NCBI GenBank assembly: GCA_015065845.1
Contig: SVPQ01000024.1
Span: forward strand, 1-34,143
From: Oscillospiraceae bacterium
Lineage (GTDB): Bacteria > Bacillota > Clostridia > Oscillospirales > Acutalibacteraceae
Direction of reading: 5' to 3'
DNA: 34,143 nucleotides
In this document: piece by piece, positions 26,283 to 33,130 of the stretch
Layout of the letters: every line of letters starts with the position of its first letter
Position numbering within the stretch: position 1 is the first letter of the stretch
The notes under the pieces: generated by a model
Seen by the model: only the letters and a program-made list of their open reading frames with translations
Databases searched by the model: none
Told to the model about the DNA's origin: nothing
Position numbers and translations under genes: made by a program

Positions 26283-26989
26283 TAAATTTCCTCACCTAAA
26301 TATTTTAAAACTTGTTTTTTTACATCAGAGTATTTTGCTTTCGCAACAGGAACAACTTCGCCTGAAAATAATTCTATACGATTGTTAGAAATAGTTTTAA
26401 TCATATTCATATTGACAAGGTAGCTTTTATGAGTACGAATAAAAAATGGTGGAACTATTGAACTGAATTCATCGAGTTTCATATAGAGTTCTGTGTTGCA
26501 CTTGATTTCGTGAACAAGAATAGTTCTCATATAACTCTCAACAAATTTAATTTCGTCACAATGGATACGCACAAGTTTATTTTTACTTGTAATAGAAATT
26601 GTGTTTCTTTTACCTATCTCTACTGCTTTTTCAGCGCGTACTAGTGCTTCTTTTACCTTTTCGTAATCTATAGGTTTTAAAATATAGTGAATCGGTTCAA
26701 AAGAAAATGCATCCTGAATATACTCTGTATAATTTGTAACAATAATAACCTGAATTCTAGGGTGTTGTTCTTTTAAAATCTTCGCCATCTCAATTCCGTT
26801 ACAGCCTGACAACTCAATATCAGTTATAACTAAATCAATACAATCTTCAGAAAAATCTTCAATTTTTCTGAGTAAATCTTCGGCATTATCAAATTTAAAA
26901 ATCTGATGAACACCATCCGTAATTTTATTGATTCCCGTTACAAATTCTTCCAAGAAAACTATATTATCATCACAAACAGCAATATTCAA
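26282..26989 (-). CDS. LytTR-family response regulator
   Basis: This 235-residue regulator has a receiver domain (1-120) with acidic D7-D8, phospho-acceptor D57 (VITDIEL), T85 and K105 (ILKPID). A LytTR DNA-binding domain (about 131-235) has the typical VESYMRTILVH and FIRTHKSYLVNMNMI segments. The start is TTG at 26989 with GAGG upstream. The nearby ATG is out of frame, so no better start exists. It is the partner of the kinase gene it overlaps. The upstream region shares boxes with the exoprotein promoter, making that operon the likeliest target besides its own. Confidence 0.92.
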   Translation of the reverse strand: MNIAVCDDNIVFLEEFVTGINKITDGVHQIFKFDNAEDLLRKIEDFSEDCIDLVITDIELSGCNGIEMAKILKEQHPRIQVIIVTNYTEYIQDAFSFEPIHYILKPIDYEKVKEALVRAEKAVEIGKRNTISITSKNKLVRIHCDEIKFVESYMRTILVHEIKCNTELYMKLDEFSSIVPPFFIRTHKSYLVNMNMIKTISNNRIELFSGEVVPVAKAKYSDVKKQVLKYLGEEI

Positions 26990-27020
26990 GACTTTTTCCT
27001 CTTTTCATGATAAAAATATA

Positions 27021-27049
27021 CATATAAAGTAATAATACAATATTTTCAA
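27021..27049 (-). promoter_or_regulatory. Possible promoter of the two-component operon
   Basis: On the minus strand TTGAAA (27044-27049), 17-bp spacer, TATATG (27021-27026). The -10 is only a fair match. Confidence 0.4.
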
Positions 27050-27063
27050 CTTTATTTGCAGTC

Positions 27064-27099
27064 ATTTTTTTACAAATTTAAGTCTTTTTTTGTAAAAAA
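27064..27099. promoter_or_regulatory. Candidate regulator boxes upstream of the response regulator
   Basis: ATTTTTTTACAA (27064-27075) and CTTTTTTTGTAAAAAA (27084-27099), 20 bp apart start to start. They are the same two blocks as at 24815-24867, where they are 37 bp apart. They form inverted copies of a TTTTTTACAA half-site, about 15 bp upstream of the likely -35. Confidence 0.45.
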
Positions 27100-27119
27100 G
27101 TAAAACTGCACGGTAATTA

Positions 27120-27160
27120 TAGGTCAATTAAACCCTATTTGTCAATAGGTCATTGTGACA
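27120..27160. promoter_or_regulatory. Dyad cluster upstream of the XRE gene, likely operator
   Basis: CCTATT-TGTC-AATAGG (27134-27149) is a perfect 6-bp dyad. GTCA-TTG-TGAC (27149-27159) is another, adjoining it. TAGGTCA occurs twice (27120-27126 and 27146-27152). This lies directly before the XRE start, where a self-repressor would bind. Confidence 0.5.
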
Positions 27161-27179
27161 TAATTTATATGGTGATTAT

Positions 27180-27398
27180 ATGAGTAGATTAAAAGATTTA
27201 AGAAAATCGAAGGGCTACACTCAACTAAAAATGCAAATGCTTACCGGAATTGACCAGAGTGATTACTCAAAAATTGAAAATGAAAAACGATATTTTACAT
27301 TTGAGCAATGCAAAAAAATCGCAATTGCATTAGATACAAGTATGGATTACCTCGCAGGACTGACAGACGAAGAAAAGCCATACCCACGAAAAAAGTAA
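27180..27398 (+). CDS. Small XRE-family DNA-binding protein
   Basis: This 72-residue protein is nearly all helix-turn-helix (about residues 4-60; LRKSKGYTQLKMQMLTGID, then SDYSKIENEKR, then a third helix and MDYLAGLTDE). It is the Cro/cI-type fold, close to short regulators often seen on mobile elements or as stand-alone transcription factors. GGTGAT precedes ATG. It is divergent from the two-component operon, has its own terminator, and is preceded by a dense dyad cluster, so autoregulation is likely. Its effect on the neighbouring island is unknown. Confidence 0.88.
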   Translation: MSRLKDLRKSKGYTQLKMQMLTGIDQSDYSKIENEKRYFTFEQCKKIAIALDTSMDYLAGLTDEEKPYPRKK

Positions 27399-27428
27399 CC
27401 GAGTAGTTTAAGCTACCCGGTTTTTTTA
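27397..27428. terminator. Terminator between XRE gene and the EEP-family gene
   Basis: CCGAGTAG / CTACCCGG hairpin (27399-27420) with a six-base loop, followed on the plus strand by seven T's. On the minus strand the single mismatch becomes a G-U pair, so it may work both ways between the converging genes. Confidence 0.8.
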
Positions 27429-27432
27429 TATT

Positions 27433-28326
27433 TTATTTCATGACCTCTAAATCTGCATACACTGGGAAGTGGTCGGAAACATAGCGTTCATCTATGCCCG
27501 CGGTTACTACTTTGTATGTTAAAGCATTAAAGTTATCATTTACCATAACATAGTCAATAACTTCACCTTCAAACTTTGATGGTTTTGTGTCGTGATATGT
27601 AAGGTAATCCATTGTGTCTTTTGCTAAATATTTTGTGTCGTGAAGAACTTTTGTAAATTCAACATAGTTGTCAGAGCCTTCTTTAACATTCATATCCGCA
27701 GTGAATACAACAGGTAATTCTTTATATTCTTCAATATGTGCTAAAATCATTTTTACACTTTCTTCTCTTGCTTTAATACCAACATGGTCAAAGTGAGAGT
27801 TCACATGTACATATTGTTCTTTTGTTTCTTTATTTTCAAGAACTGCCCAGGTACAGATTCTGAAACAAGCGGCGTCCCAACCAAGTGACGGTGTTTCAGG
27901 AGTTTCTGAAAGCCAGAAAGTACCGCTATCTACAAGGTTATATTTATCCTTAAGATAAAACACTGCAGAATATTCGCCCTGATTTTCACCATCATCACGG
28001 GCAACACCGACATAGTCGTAATCTTTAAGTGTTTCTTTTAATGTTGCCATCCACTCAGGAGTTGCTTCCTGAACACCAACAGAATCCGCTTCACTGTTTA
28101 CAATAGTATCGGTAACAATACCAATTCTGTCTTCCCAGGAATCTCTGCCAACATTTGTGCAACGGATGTTGAAGCTCATAACTCTTAATGTGTTTTCGCT
28201 TTTCGGCTCGAAATCTTCAATTATCTCCGGCCAGTCTTTATAAAGAAGAACACCTGCAGTAACACCAATTGCTACCACTAAAACGATAGAAATAATACTA
28301 ACAATTAACTTTTTATTTTTCAACAT
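27433..28326 (-). CDS. Membrane-anchored endonuclease/exonuclease/phosphatase-fold protein
   Basis: 297 residues. One N-terminal helix (about 8-28) would anchor the enzyme outside the membrane. The EEP (DNase I-like) domain shows all core motifs: SFNIR with N53, QEA with E87, NSHFDHVG with H178, TADMN with D211 and N213, IDYVMVN, and SDHFPV with D285-H286. The family cuts phosphodiesters in nucleic acids, phospholipids or inositol phosphates. The GWDAACFRICTWAVL segment belongs to an uncharacterised bacterial branch, so the substrate is open. It begins 16 bp after the phosphohexomutase gene and probably shares its transcript. Confidence 0.88.
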   Translation of the reverse strand: MLKNKKLIVSIISIVLVVAIGVTAGVLLYKDWPEIIEDFEPKSENTLRVMSFNIRCTNVGRDSWEDRIGIVTDTIVNSEADSVGVQEATPEWMATLKETLKDYDYVGVARDDGENQGEYSAVFYLKDKYNLVDSGTFWLSETPETPSLGWDAACFRICTWAVLENKETKEQYVHVNSHFDHVGIKAREESVKMILAHIEEYKELPVVFTADMNVKEGSDNYVEFTKVLHDTKYLAKDTMDYLTYHDTKPSKFEGEVIDYVMVNDNFNALTYKVVTAGIDERYVSDHFPVYADLEVMK

Positions 28327-28342
28327 AACAAAATTTCACTTT

Positions 28343-29848
28343 CTAAAAATTAATATTTAATTTATCAAAACCACTTAAAAATGCTTTTAATGTTTCAAGC
28401 ATCTTTTCAGTACCACCTACTGAATTACTCTCGCAATTTGCTACGAGCAATGGTTCGTGAAGACTAAGCCTTAAAAGTAACCAACCATTACCTTTCTTTT
28501 TATCAAAATTAACTTTAACACCTTCAAAATTTAACTTAACGCGTTCAATACCATCTGTATTATCTGCAAAATCTTTGAAAGCGTCTAAAACTGAATTTCC
28601 ATAATCAATAAAATCATCAGTTTCAATTTTAATTCTTTTTTCACATTCTTCAAGAGGTTCTTTTAATTTGCTGAGTAAATCTGCAATAGTCTTACCTTCT
28701 TTTCTTAAAGACGCTAATAAAATTACAATCTGAGTTGCAAGGTATGCGCCATCATCAAGGTAATAATTCTCAGAAAAAGCGGCGTGACCTGATGTTTCGA
28801 TTGCTAAAGGTGCTTTATTACCTTCATCAAAAGTAAGACGCTTTGCTTCGTCTATTACATTTTTATAGCCTCTCTTGAATCTGCGGTGAATACCACCTAA
28901 TTCATTTTCAATAAATTCTGTAAGACCGTCAGAAGTTACAGAGTCAGTAACAACAATACCACCAGGACAATCTTTAAGTGCAATATATGATGCTAGTGCT
29001 ACCAAACGATTACGATTTATAGGTTTACCATTTTTATCAACACACGCAGAGCGGTCACAGTCAGTGTCAAAAATTATGCCTAAATCTGCATTTGCTTTAA
29101 CAGTAGCCTGAGAGATAGCATCCATAGCGGCTTTATTTTCAGGGTTTGGCTGGTGTGTCGGAAAATGTCCATTCGGATTTACCGCAACACTCCCCGATGT
29201 ATCAGCGCCCAAAGGAGCTAAAACATCTTTAATATAAAATCCACCTACGCCATTACTTGGGTCAACGACAATTTTAAGATTTTTTAATGGATGCTCATAA
29301 TCTTCAGCGTTTACACCTTTTTTAATCATTTCGCGAAGACCTTCGCAATAAGTTTCCATATTGTTGAGTTTCTTGGGACTTGCCTTAAAATCTTCTTTTA
29401 ACCACTGCTTAGAAGATGCACGACTGAGAATTTCTTTAACATCTTCACCTGAGTAACCGCCTTGACGGGTAAAGAATTTTAGACCGTTCATTTCCATAGG
29501 TAAATGACTTGCGGTAATTTCTATTGCGGCATCCATATTATGATTTATAATAGACATAAACATAGATGGTGTTGAAGATAAACCACAGTCATACACATCA
29601 ACACCCATTTCAGCAAGTACATTTGTTATGAGCATTTTAATATTGATTGATGAAATTCTTGAATCATAACCGACTGCAACTTTCAAATCTTCAAATTTAC
29701 TGATTTTTTGCTCTAAATGATTAACAAACGCCCAGGTAATAGCCTGTAATCTTTCTGCAGTTAAGTCAATAGGTCTGCCATCAGTTGAAAATGCAGAACC
29801 TCTTATATCTGTTCCGCTCTTCAAATACATTAAATCATCCATAAACAT
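28343..29848 (-). CDS. Phosphomannomutase/phosphoglucomutase (ManB type)
   Basis: 501 residues, alpha-D-phosphohexomutase family, which interconverts hexose 1- and 6-phosphates for cell-surface sugar synthesis. The phosphoserine is S114 in TASHLP, where TASHNP is usual. The metal loop is DTDCDRS (D261, D263, D265). The sugar loop is ETSGHAAFSE (from 351), and a C-terminal phosphate-binding domain ends it. Mannose or glucose preference cannot be read from these motifs. GGGAGG precedes two possible starts, ATG 29848 and ATG 29842; the first is kept. It overlaps the methyltransferase gene by 14 bp. Confidence 0.9.
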   Translation of the reverse strand: MFMDDLMYLKSGTDIRGSAFSTDGRPIDLTAERLQAITWAFVNHLEQKISKFEDLKVAVGYDSRISSINIKMLITNVLAEMGVDVYDCGLSSTPSMFMSIINHNMDAAIEITASHLPMEMNGLKFFTRQGGYSGEDVKEILSRASSKQWLKEDFKASPKKLNNMETYCEGLREMIKKGVNAEDYEHPLKNLKIVVDPSNGVGGFYIKDVLAPLGADTSGSVAVNPNGHFPTHQPNPENKAAMDAISQATVKANADLGIIFDTDCDRSACVDKNGKPINRNRLVALASYIALKDCPGGIVVTDSVTSDGLTEFIENELGGIHRRFKRGYKNVIDEAKRLTFDEGNKAPLAIETSGHAAFSENYYLDDGAYLATQIVILLASLRKEGKTIADLLSKLKEPLEECEKRIKIETDDFIDYGNSVLDAFKDFADNTDGIERVKLNFEGVKVNFDKKKGNGWLLLRLSLHEPLLVANCESNSVGGTEKMLETLKAFLSGFDKLNINF

Positions 29849-30587
29849 CGCTCCTCCCTACTATGTAAGTAACACGCTCAGTCGTTTCGTCAGGTAAATC
29901 GAAAGTAGATTCAGCATATCTTTCTAAAACTTTAAACCCAGCTTCTTCAATTGCATTTGTAAGTTCTTCGTCGGTATACGCTACCTCATTAAAATTCTCG
30001 CCACATCTTGAATAGTTTTCGCCATTCTTCACAAAAAAATCAAGGTTAATATTTACAGTTTTATTATCATCTTGTAAAGTGTTACGCCACGCACAATAAA
30101 CACTTTTTTCATCATAAATAAAAATATTGTTGCCTAAAACACACTGGTGCTTATAAATTGTATTTGCATCAAACACAATTATACCATCAGTATCAAGAAA
30201 ATTTTTCAGATTTTTAAAAGTCTTTTTGACTAACTCATAACTTGTTAAATGATTGATACTATCTAATGCACAAACAATTGCCCTCACAGAACCATAAAGG
30301 TCAGTTTCTTCCATTCTCTGACAAAGAAACATTATATTTTCACCAGTGTCAGCTGCTTTGTTCTGTGCTTCAGACAACATATCATAAGAAGCATCTGTTC
30401 CGATTACTTCAAAACCTGATTTTGAAAATTCAATTGAAAGTGAACCGGTGCCACAAGCTAAATCTAAAAGAAGACCATCTTTAATATTATATTTTTTTAA
30501 AATTTCACATATATATTCTGCTCTGCCTTTATAATCAACATTTTTTGTCAATTCATCATAATAGTAAGCAAAAGAATTGTATGACAT
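29835..30587 (-). CDS. Class I SAM-dependent methyltransferase
   Basis: 250 residues with a Rossmann-type methyltransferase fold. Motif I LLDLACGTGS lies at about 39-48, the acidic end of strand 2 is GTDAS, and the post-I region has CALDSINHLTS and DGIIVFDANT. The start SYNSFAYYYDELTKNVDY is typical of small-molecule or unassigned methyltransferases of Firmicutes. The substrate is unknown. It is the first gene of a three-gene minus-strand operon with the phosphohexomutase and the EEP protein, behind a good promoter at 30612-30640. Confidence 0.85.
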   Translation of the reverse strand: MSYNSFAYYYDELTKNVDYKGRAEYICEILKKYNIKDGLLLDLACGTGSLSIEFSKSGFEVIGTDASYDMLSEAQNKAADTGENIMFLCQRMEETDLYGSVRAIVCALDSINHLTSYELVKKTFKNLKNFLDTDGIIVFDANTIYKHQCVLGNNIFIYDEKSVYCAWRNTLQDDNKTVNINLDFFVKNGENYSRCGENFNEVAYTDEELTNAIEEAGFKVLERYAESTFDLPDETTERVTYIVGRSDVYG

Positions 30588-30611
30588 AACACATCACTCT
30601 TTCCTAAAATG

Positions 30612-30640
30612 ATTTTAACATATTTATTCTAATATGTAAA
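30612..30640 (-). promoter_or_regulatory. Promoter of the methyltransferase-mutase-EEP operon
   Basis: On the minus strand TTTACA (30635-30640), 17-bp spacer, TAAAAT (30612-30617). Each hexamer matches the vegetative consensus at five of six positions. Confidence 0.75.
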
Positions 30641-30736
30641 TACAACAAATTCACTTTGAAATTTTTATACACTTTCTATCTTTAAAAATTCACCAGAATA
30701 TGATAAAATCATTTTAAAAACCAAGGGGGTACTTTT

Positions 30737-32275
30737 ATGAAAAAAGTAATTTCAGTATTTCTTTCTATAATTTTAATGGTATTTACAGTTATTCCTGCAT
30801 TTGCAGTAAATGAACAATGTAACTGTGGAGAACCACCGATTATTTATGTTGCGGCACTTGGTAGCGGTACTTTAACACTTGACGCCGGTACAAAAAACGA
30901 AAGAGTTCTTTTCAGACCTGACACTGGTTATGTCATTGGTGAATTAACTCCTGTTGTAGGTGCAGCAGGTCAGTTAATAAATGATGGTGACTACAATGCA
31001 TTTGGTGATGTTTTAATTGAATGTGTAAATAAAATTTTTGGTGATTTGGCACTTGATAAAGATGGTAACTCATCAGATAGAGTTACTTGTGAAGAATTTC
31101 ACCCTACAGATGAAGTTCCTCACAGTTTAGACCACAACTATTATTTTGGTTATGACTTCAGACTTGACCCCATTGAAAATGCTAAAGGACTTTACCAGTA
31201 CATTCAGGAAGTTAAAGAGTTAACTAAACACGACACAGTTCAGCTTCGTGCTTCAAGTATGGGCGGTGTAACTACTATGAGTTACATTAAACTTTACGGT
31301 ACAAAAGATATTGAAACAATAATTTTCCAATGCTGCCCCCTTTTAGGCACAGCAGTTGCGGGTGAACTTTATACCGGTAAAGTTGAACTTAATGCAGACG
31401 CAATTGAGCGCTACGCAGCTCAGGCAATGCCCGAACTTGAAAACGACTTTTTAGGCGGCATTATTTACACAGTTTTAGAAATGCTCACAGTCGCAGGTAT
31501 TTTGGATGAAGTAATTGAAATCGGTGACGATTTAATATTAAATTTAAAAGACAGAGTATTTAACGAAGCACTTATTCCGATGTTTGCTACAATGCCTGGT
31601 ATCTGGAGTTTTGTTCCACACGAATATTACGAAGAAGCAAAAATTTTTATGAAACTTGATGCAGTAGAAAACGCAAAACTCATTGAAAGAATTGACTTTT
31701 ATCACTACGAAGTTCAACAAAGTGCAGAACAGTTGATTGCTGAATCTAAAGCAAATGGAACAACATTCTATAACGTTGTTGGTTACAATATGCAGAGAAC
31801 CCCGATTGTTTCTGCTTACCTTAATGATTCAGACGGTACTGTTGACACAAAATACGCATCTTTAGGTGCTACTTGTGCGGATATTAACGGATATTTACCA
31901 CAAGATTATACACAACAAAAATATACTGATAAAGACTATATTTCTCCTGACTGGAGAATTGATGCTTCAACTTCTATAATGCCGGAAAGCACTTGGTTTG
32001 TAAAAGATATGATGCACTCCTCTACTCACGATGGTCACGGTGAAATGTATAAATGGATGTTTGAAAGTGAAGAACAACTTACTGTTTTCAGTAACCGCAA
32101 TTACCCACAGTTTATGCAAAACGATGTTACCAACCAGAGATTTATACCAGTTCATGTAGAAAAAGGTGAAATTGGTACTTCACTTGACAACTTCTTCAGA
32201 ATGCCATCATTTATACATTTTATTGATTTGCTTTCGAAGTTGGTAAAATTCTTTTTGGCGTGGGATAGGTTTTAG
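30737..32275 (+). CDS. Secreted LCAT-like alpha/beta hydrolase (lipase/acyltransferase)
   Basis: 512 residues. The signal peptide MKKVISVFLSIILMVFTVIPAFA is clear. The rest looks like the lecithin:cholesterol acyltransferase-like group of alpha/beta hydrolases. FGYDFRLDP (about 137-145) matches the family's YDWR-x-P motif. The nucleophile is probably S174 in RASSMGG (A-x-S-x-G as in Bacillus lipases). SDGTVDTKYASLG resembles the acid-residue loop GDGTV, and HSSTHDGHGEMYKW could give the catalytic His. It would act on acyl esters outside the cell. GGGGG precedes the ATG. No neighbouring gene hints at the substrate. Confidence 0.78.
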   Translation: MKKVISVFLSIILMVFTVIPAFAVNEQCNCGEPPIIYVAALGSGTLTLDAGTKNERVLFRPDTGYVIGELTPVVGAAGQLINDGDYNAFGDVLIECVNKIFGDLALDKDGNSSDRVTCEEFHPTDEVPHSLDHNYYFGYDFRLDPIENAKGLYQYIQEVKELTKHDTVQLRASSMGGVTTMSYIKLYGTKDIETIIFQCCPLLGTAVAGELYTGKVELNADAIERYAAQAMPELENDFLGGIIYTVLEMLTVAGILDEVIEIGDDLILNLKDRVFNEALIPMFATMPGIWSFVPHEYYEEAKIFMKLDAVENAKLIERIDFYHYEVQQSAEQLIAESKANGTTFYNVVGYNMQRTPIVSAYLNDSDGTVDTKYASLGATCADINGYLPQDYTQQKYTDKDYISPDWRIDASTSIMPESTWFVKDMMHSSTHDGHGEMYKWMFESEEQLTVFSNRNYPQFMQNDVTNQRFIPVHVEKGEIGTSLDNFFRMPSFIHFIDLLSKLVKFFLAWDRF

Positions 32276-32579
32276 GTTTTAGATAATTTAGTTTATTTTT
32301 CCAGCGACTTACTGCAAATTTTAAAACTAACTCGTGGCAAAGAACTCTCCACCACCCAAGAAATATTAAAATTTTATAAAGTTTTCTACTCGCTTGAAAG
32401 TGCATAAATACAAGCAAAACAACAAAATGGCGGTGCCCCTCGCTTCGAAGAGAGGAGCACCGTCACATTTAATTTTTTATGTTATTTTATAATTTTTAAA
32501 TTCCACAATTATGCATTACGCATTGTAAATTGTGTATTTTTATAATTGTTTGAAACTCATCACTAAGCGTAGCAATGAA
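32276..32579. other. Intergenic gap with palindromic repeat remnants
   Basis: This 304-bp gap between convergent genes shows no credible gene. It contains the hairpin at 32431-32462 and, at about 32504-32534, an ACAATT...AATTGT pair around GCATT-type heptads (ATGCATT, ACGCATT). The rest is plain AT-rich sequence. Confidence 0.6.
32431..32462 (-). repeat. GC-rich hairpin, possible terminator
   Basis: CGGTGC(T/C)CCTC stems around a TTCGAA loop. The minus-strand RNA pairs best (G-U in place of an A-C mismatch). It is strikingly GC-rich against its surroundings. The minus-strand tail is ATTTTGTTG and the plus-strand side has TTTAATTTTTT, so it may terminate either convergent gene. Confidence 0.6.
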
Positions 32580-33110
32580 TTATTCCCAAACGCCCTCATA
32601 CACCAAGTCCGGTGTTTCAGAAGCTAAGTCATTATAATAATCAACCTGAATATAGTTTTCTGCATTACTGCTTAAAGCGAAAGCAACACTTGCAGTGTGA
32701 GTACCTAAAGCACTAATTTCACCAGGTTCAAAAAGGTTTGCTTGTGGGTATATTTTTAATTCTTTACCCGACTTGTCATACGCTTTAAAGTGTGCCGAAC
32801 TTATAACAAGACCATTTGAAATATCGTCATTAGAGTACTCGTAAATTACAACTACTACCCTGTCTGCATCCGGTGCATCTTTTTCTGTTGTTTCAGGTTC
32901 AGTTTCATAAACTGAAGTAATTTTTAAAGAGTAACTGCCTTCAGGTGACTCAAAAACACTATCTTTTGTACCATCATGCATAACAGCACCCGATTTGATT
33001 TTCTCCTCAAGTGTCGGAACTTTTTCGCGGGTTAAAATTGCAACTGTAACCGTAAATACAATAACAACCGCAATAATACCAAAACAGATTTTCATCGCTT
33101 TTTTACTCAT
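32580..33110 (-). CDS. Membrane-anchored DUF5067/DUF4352-like protein, unknown function
   Basis: 176 residues. The start at 33110 (MSKKAMK) follows AAAGGA by nine bases; the frame stays open upstream to a TTG at 33128 that lacks a ribosome site. One N-terminal helix (about 6-25) anchors it. The outer part (residues 45-176) reads like an immunoglobulin-like beta sandwich, with RVVVVIYEYSN, HFKAYDKSGKELKIYP and PGEISALGTHTASVAFAL. These resemble the pattern of DUF5067/DUF4352 proteins; the match is by eye. There is no lipobox Cys. It starts 20 bp after addA and is probably on the same transcript. Confidence 0.65.
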   Translation of the reverse strand: MSKKAMKICFGIIAVVIVFTVTVAILTREKVPTLEEKIKSGAVMHDGTKDSVFESPEGSYSLKITSVYETEPETTEKDAPDADRVVVVIYEYSNDDISNGLVISSAHFKAYDKSGKELKIYPQANLFEPGEISALGTHTASVAFALSSNAENYIQVDYYNDLASETPDLVYEGVWE

Positions 33111-33130
33111 AAAAACCAATCCTTTCAAAT

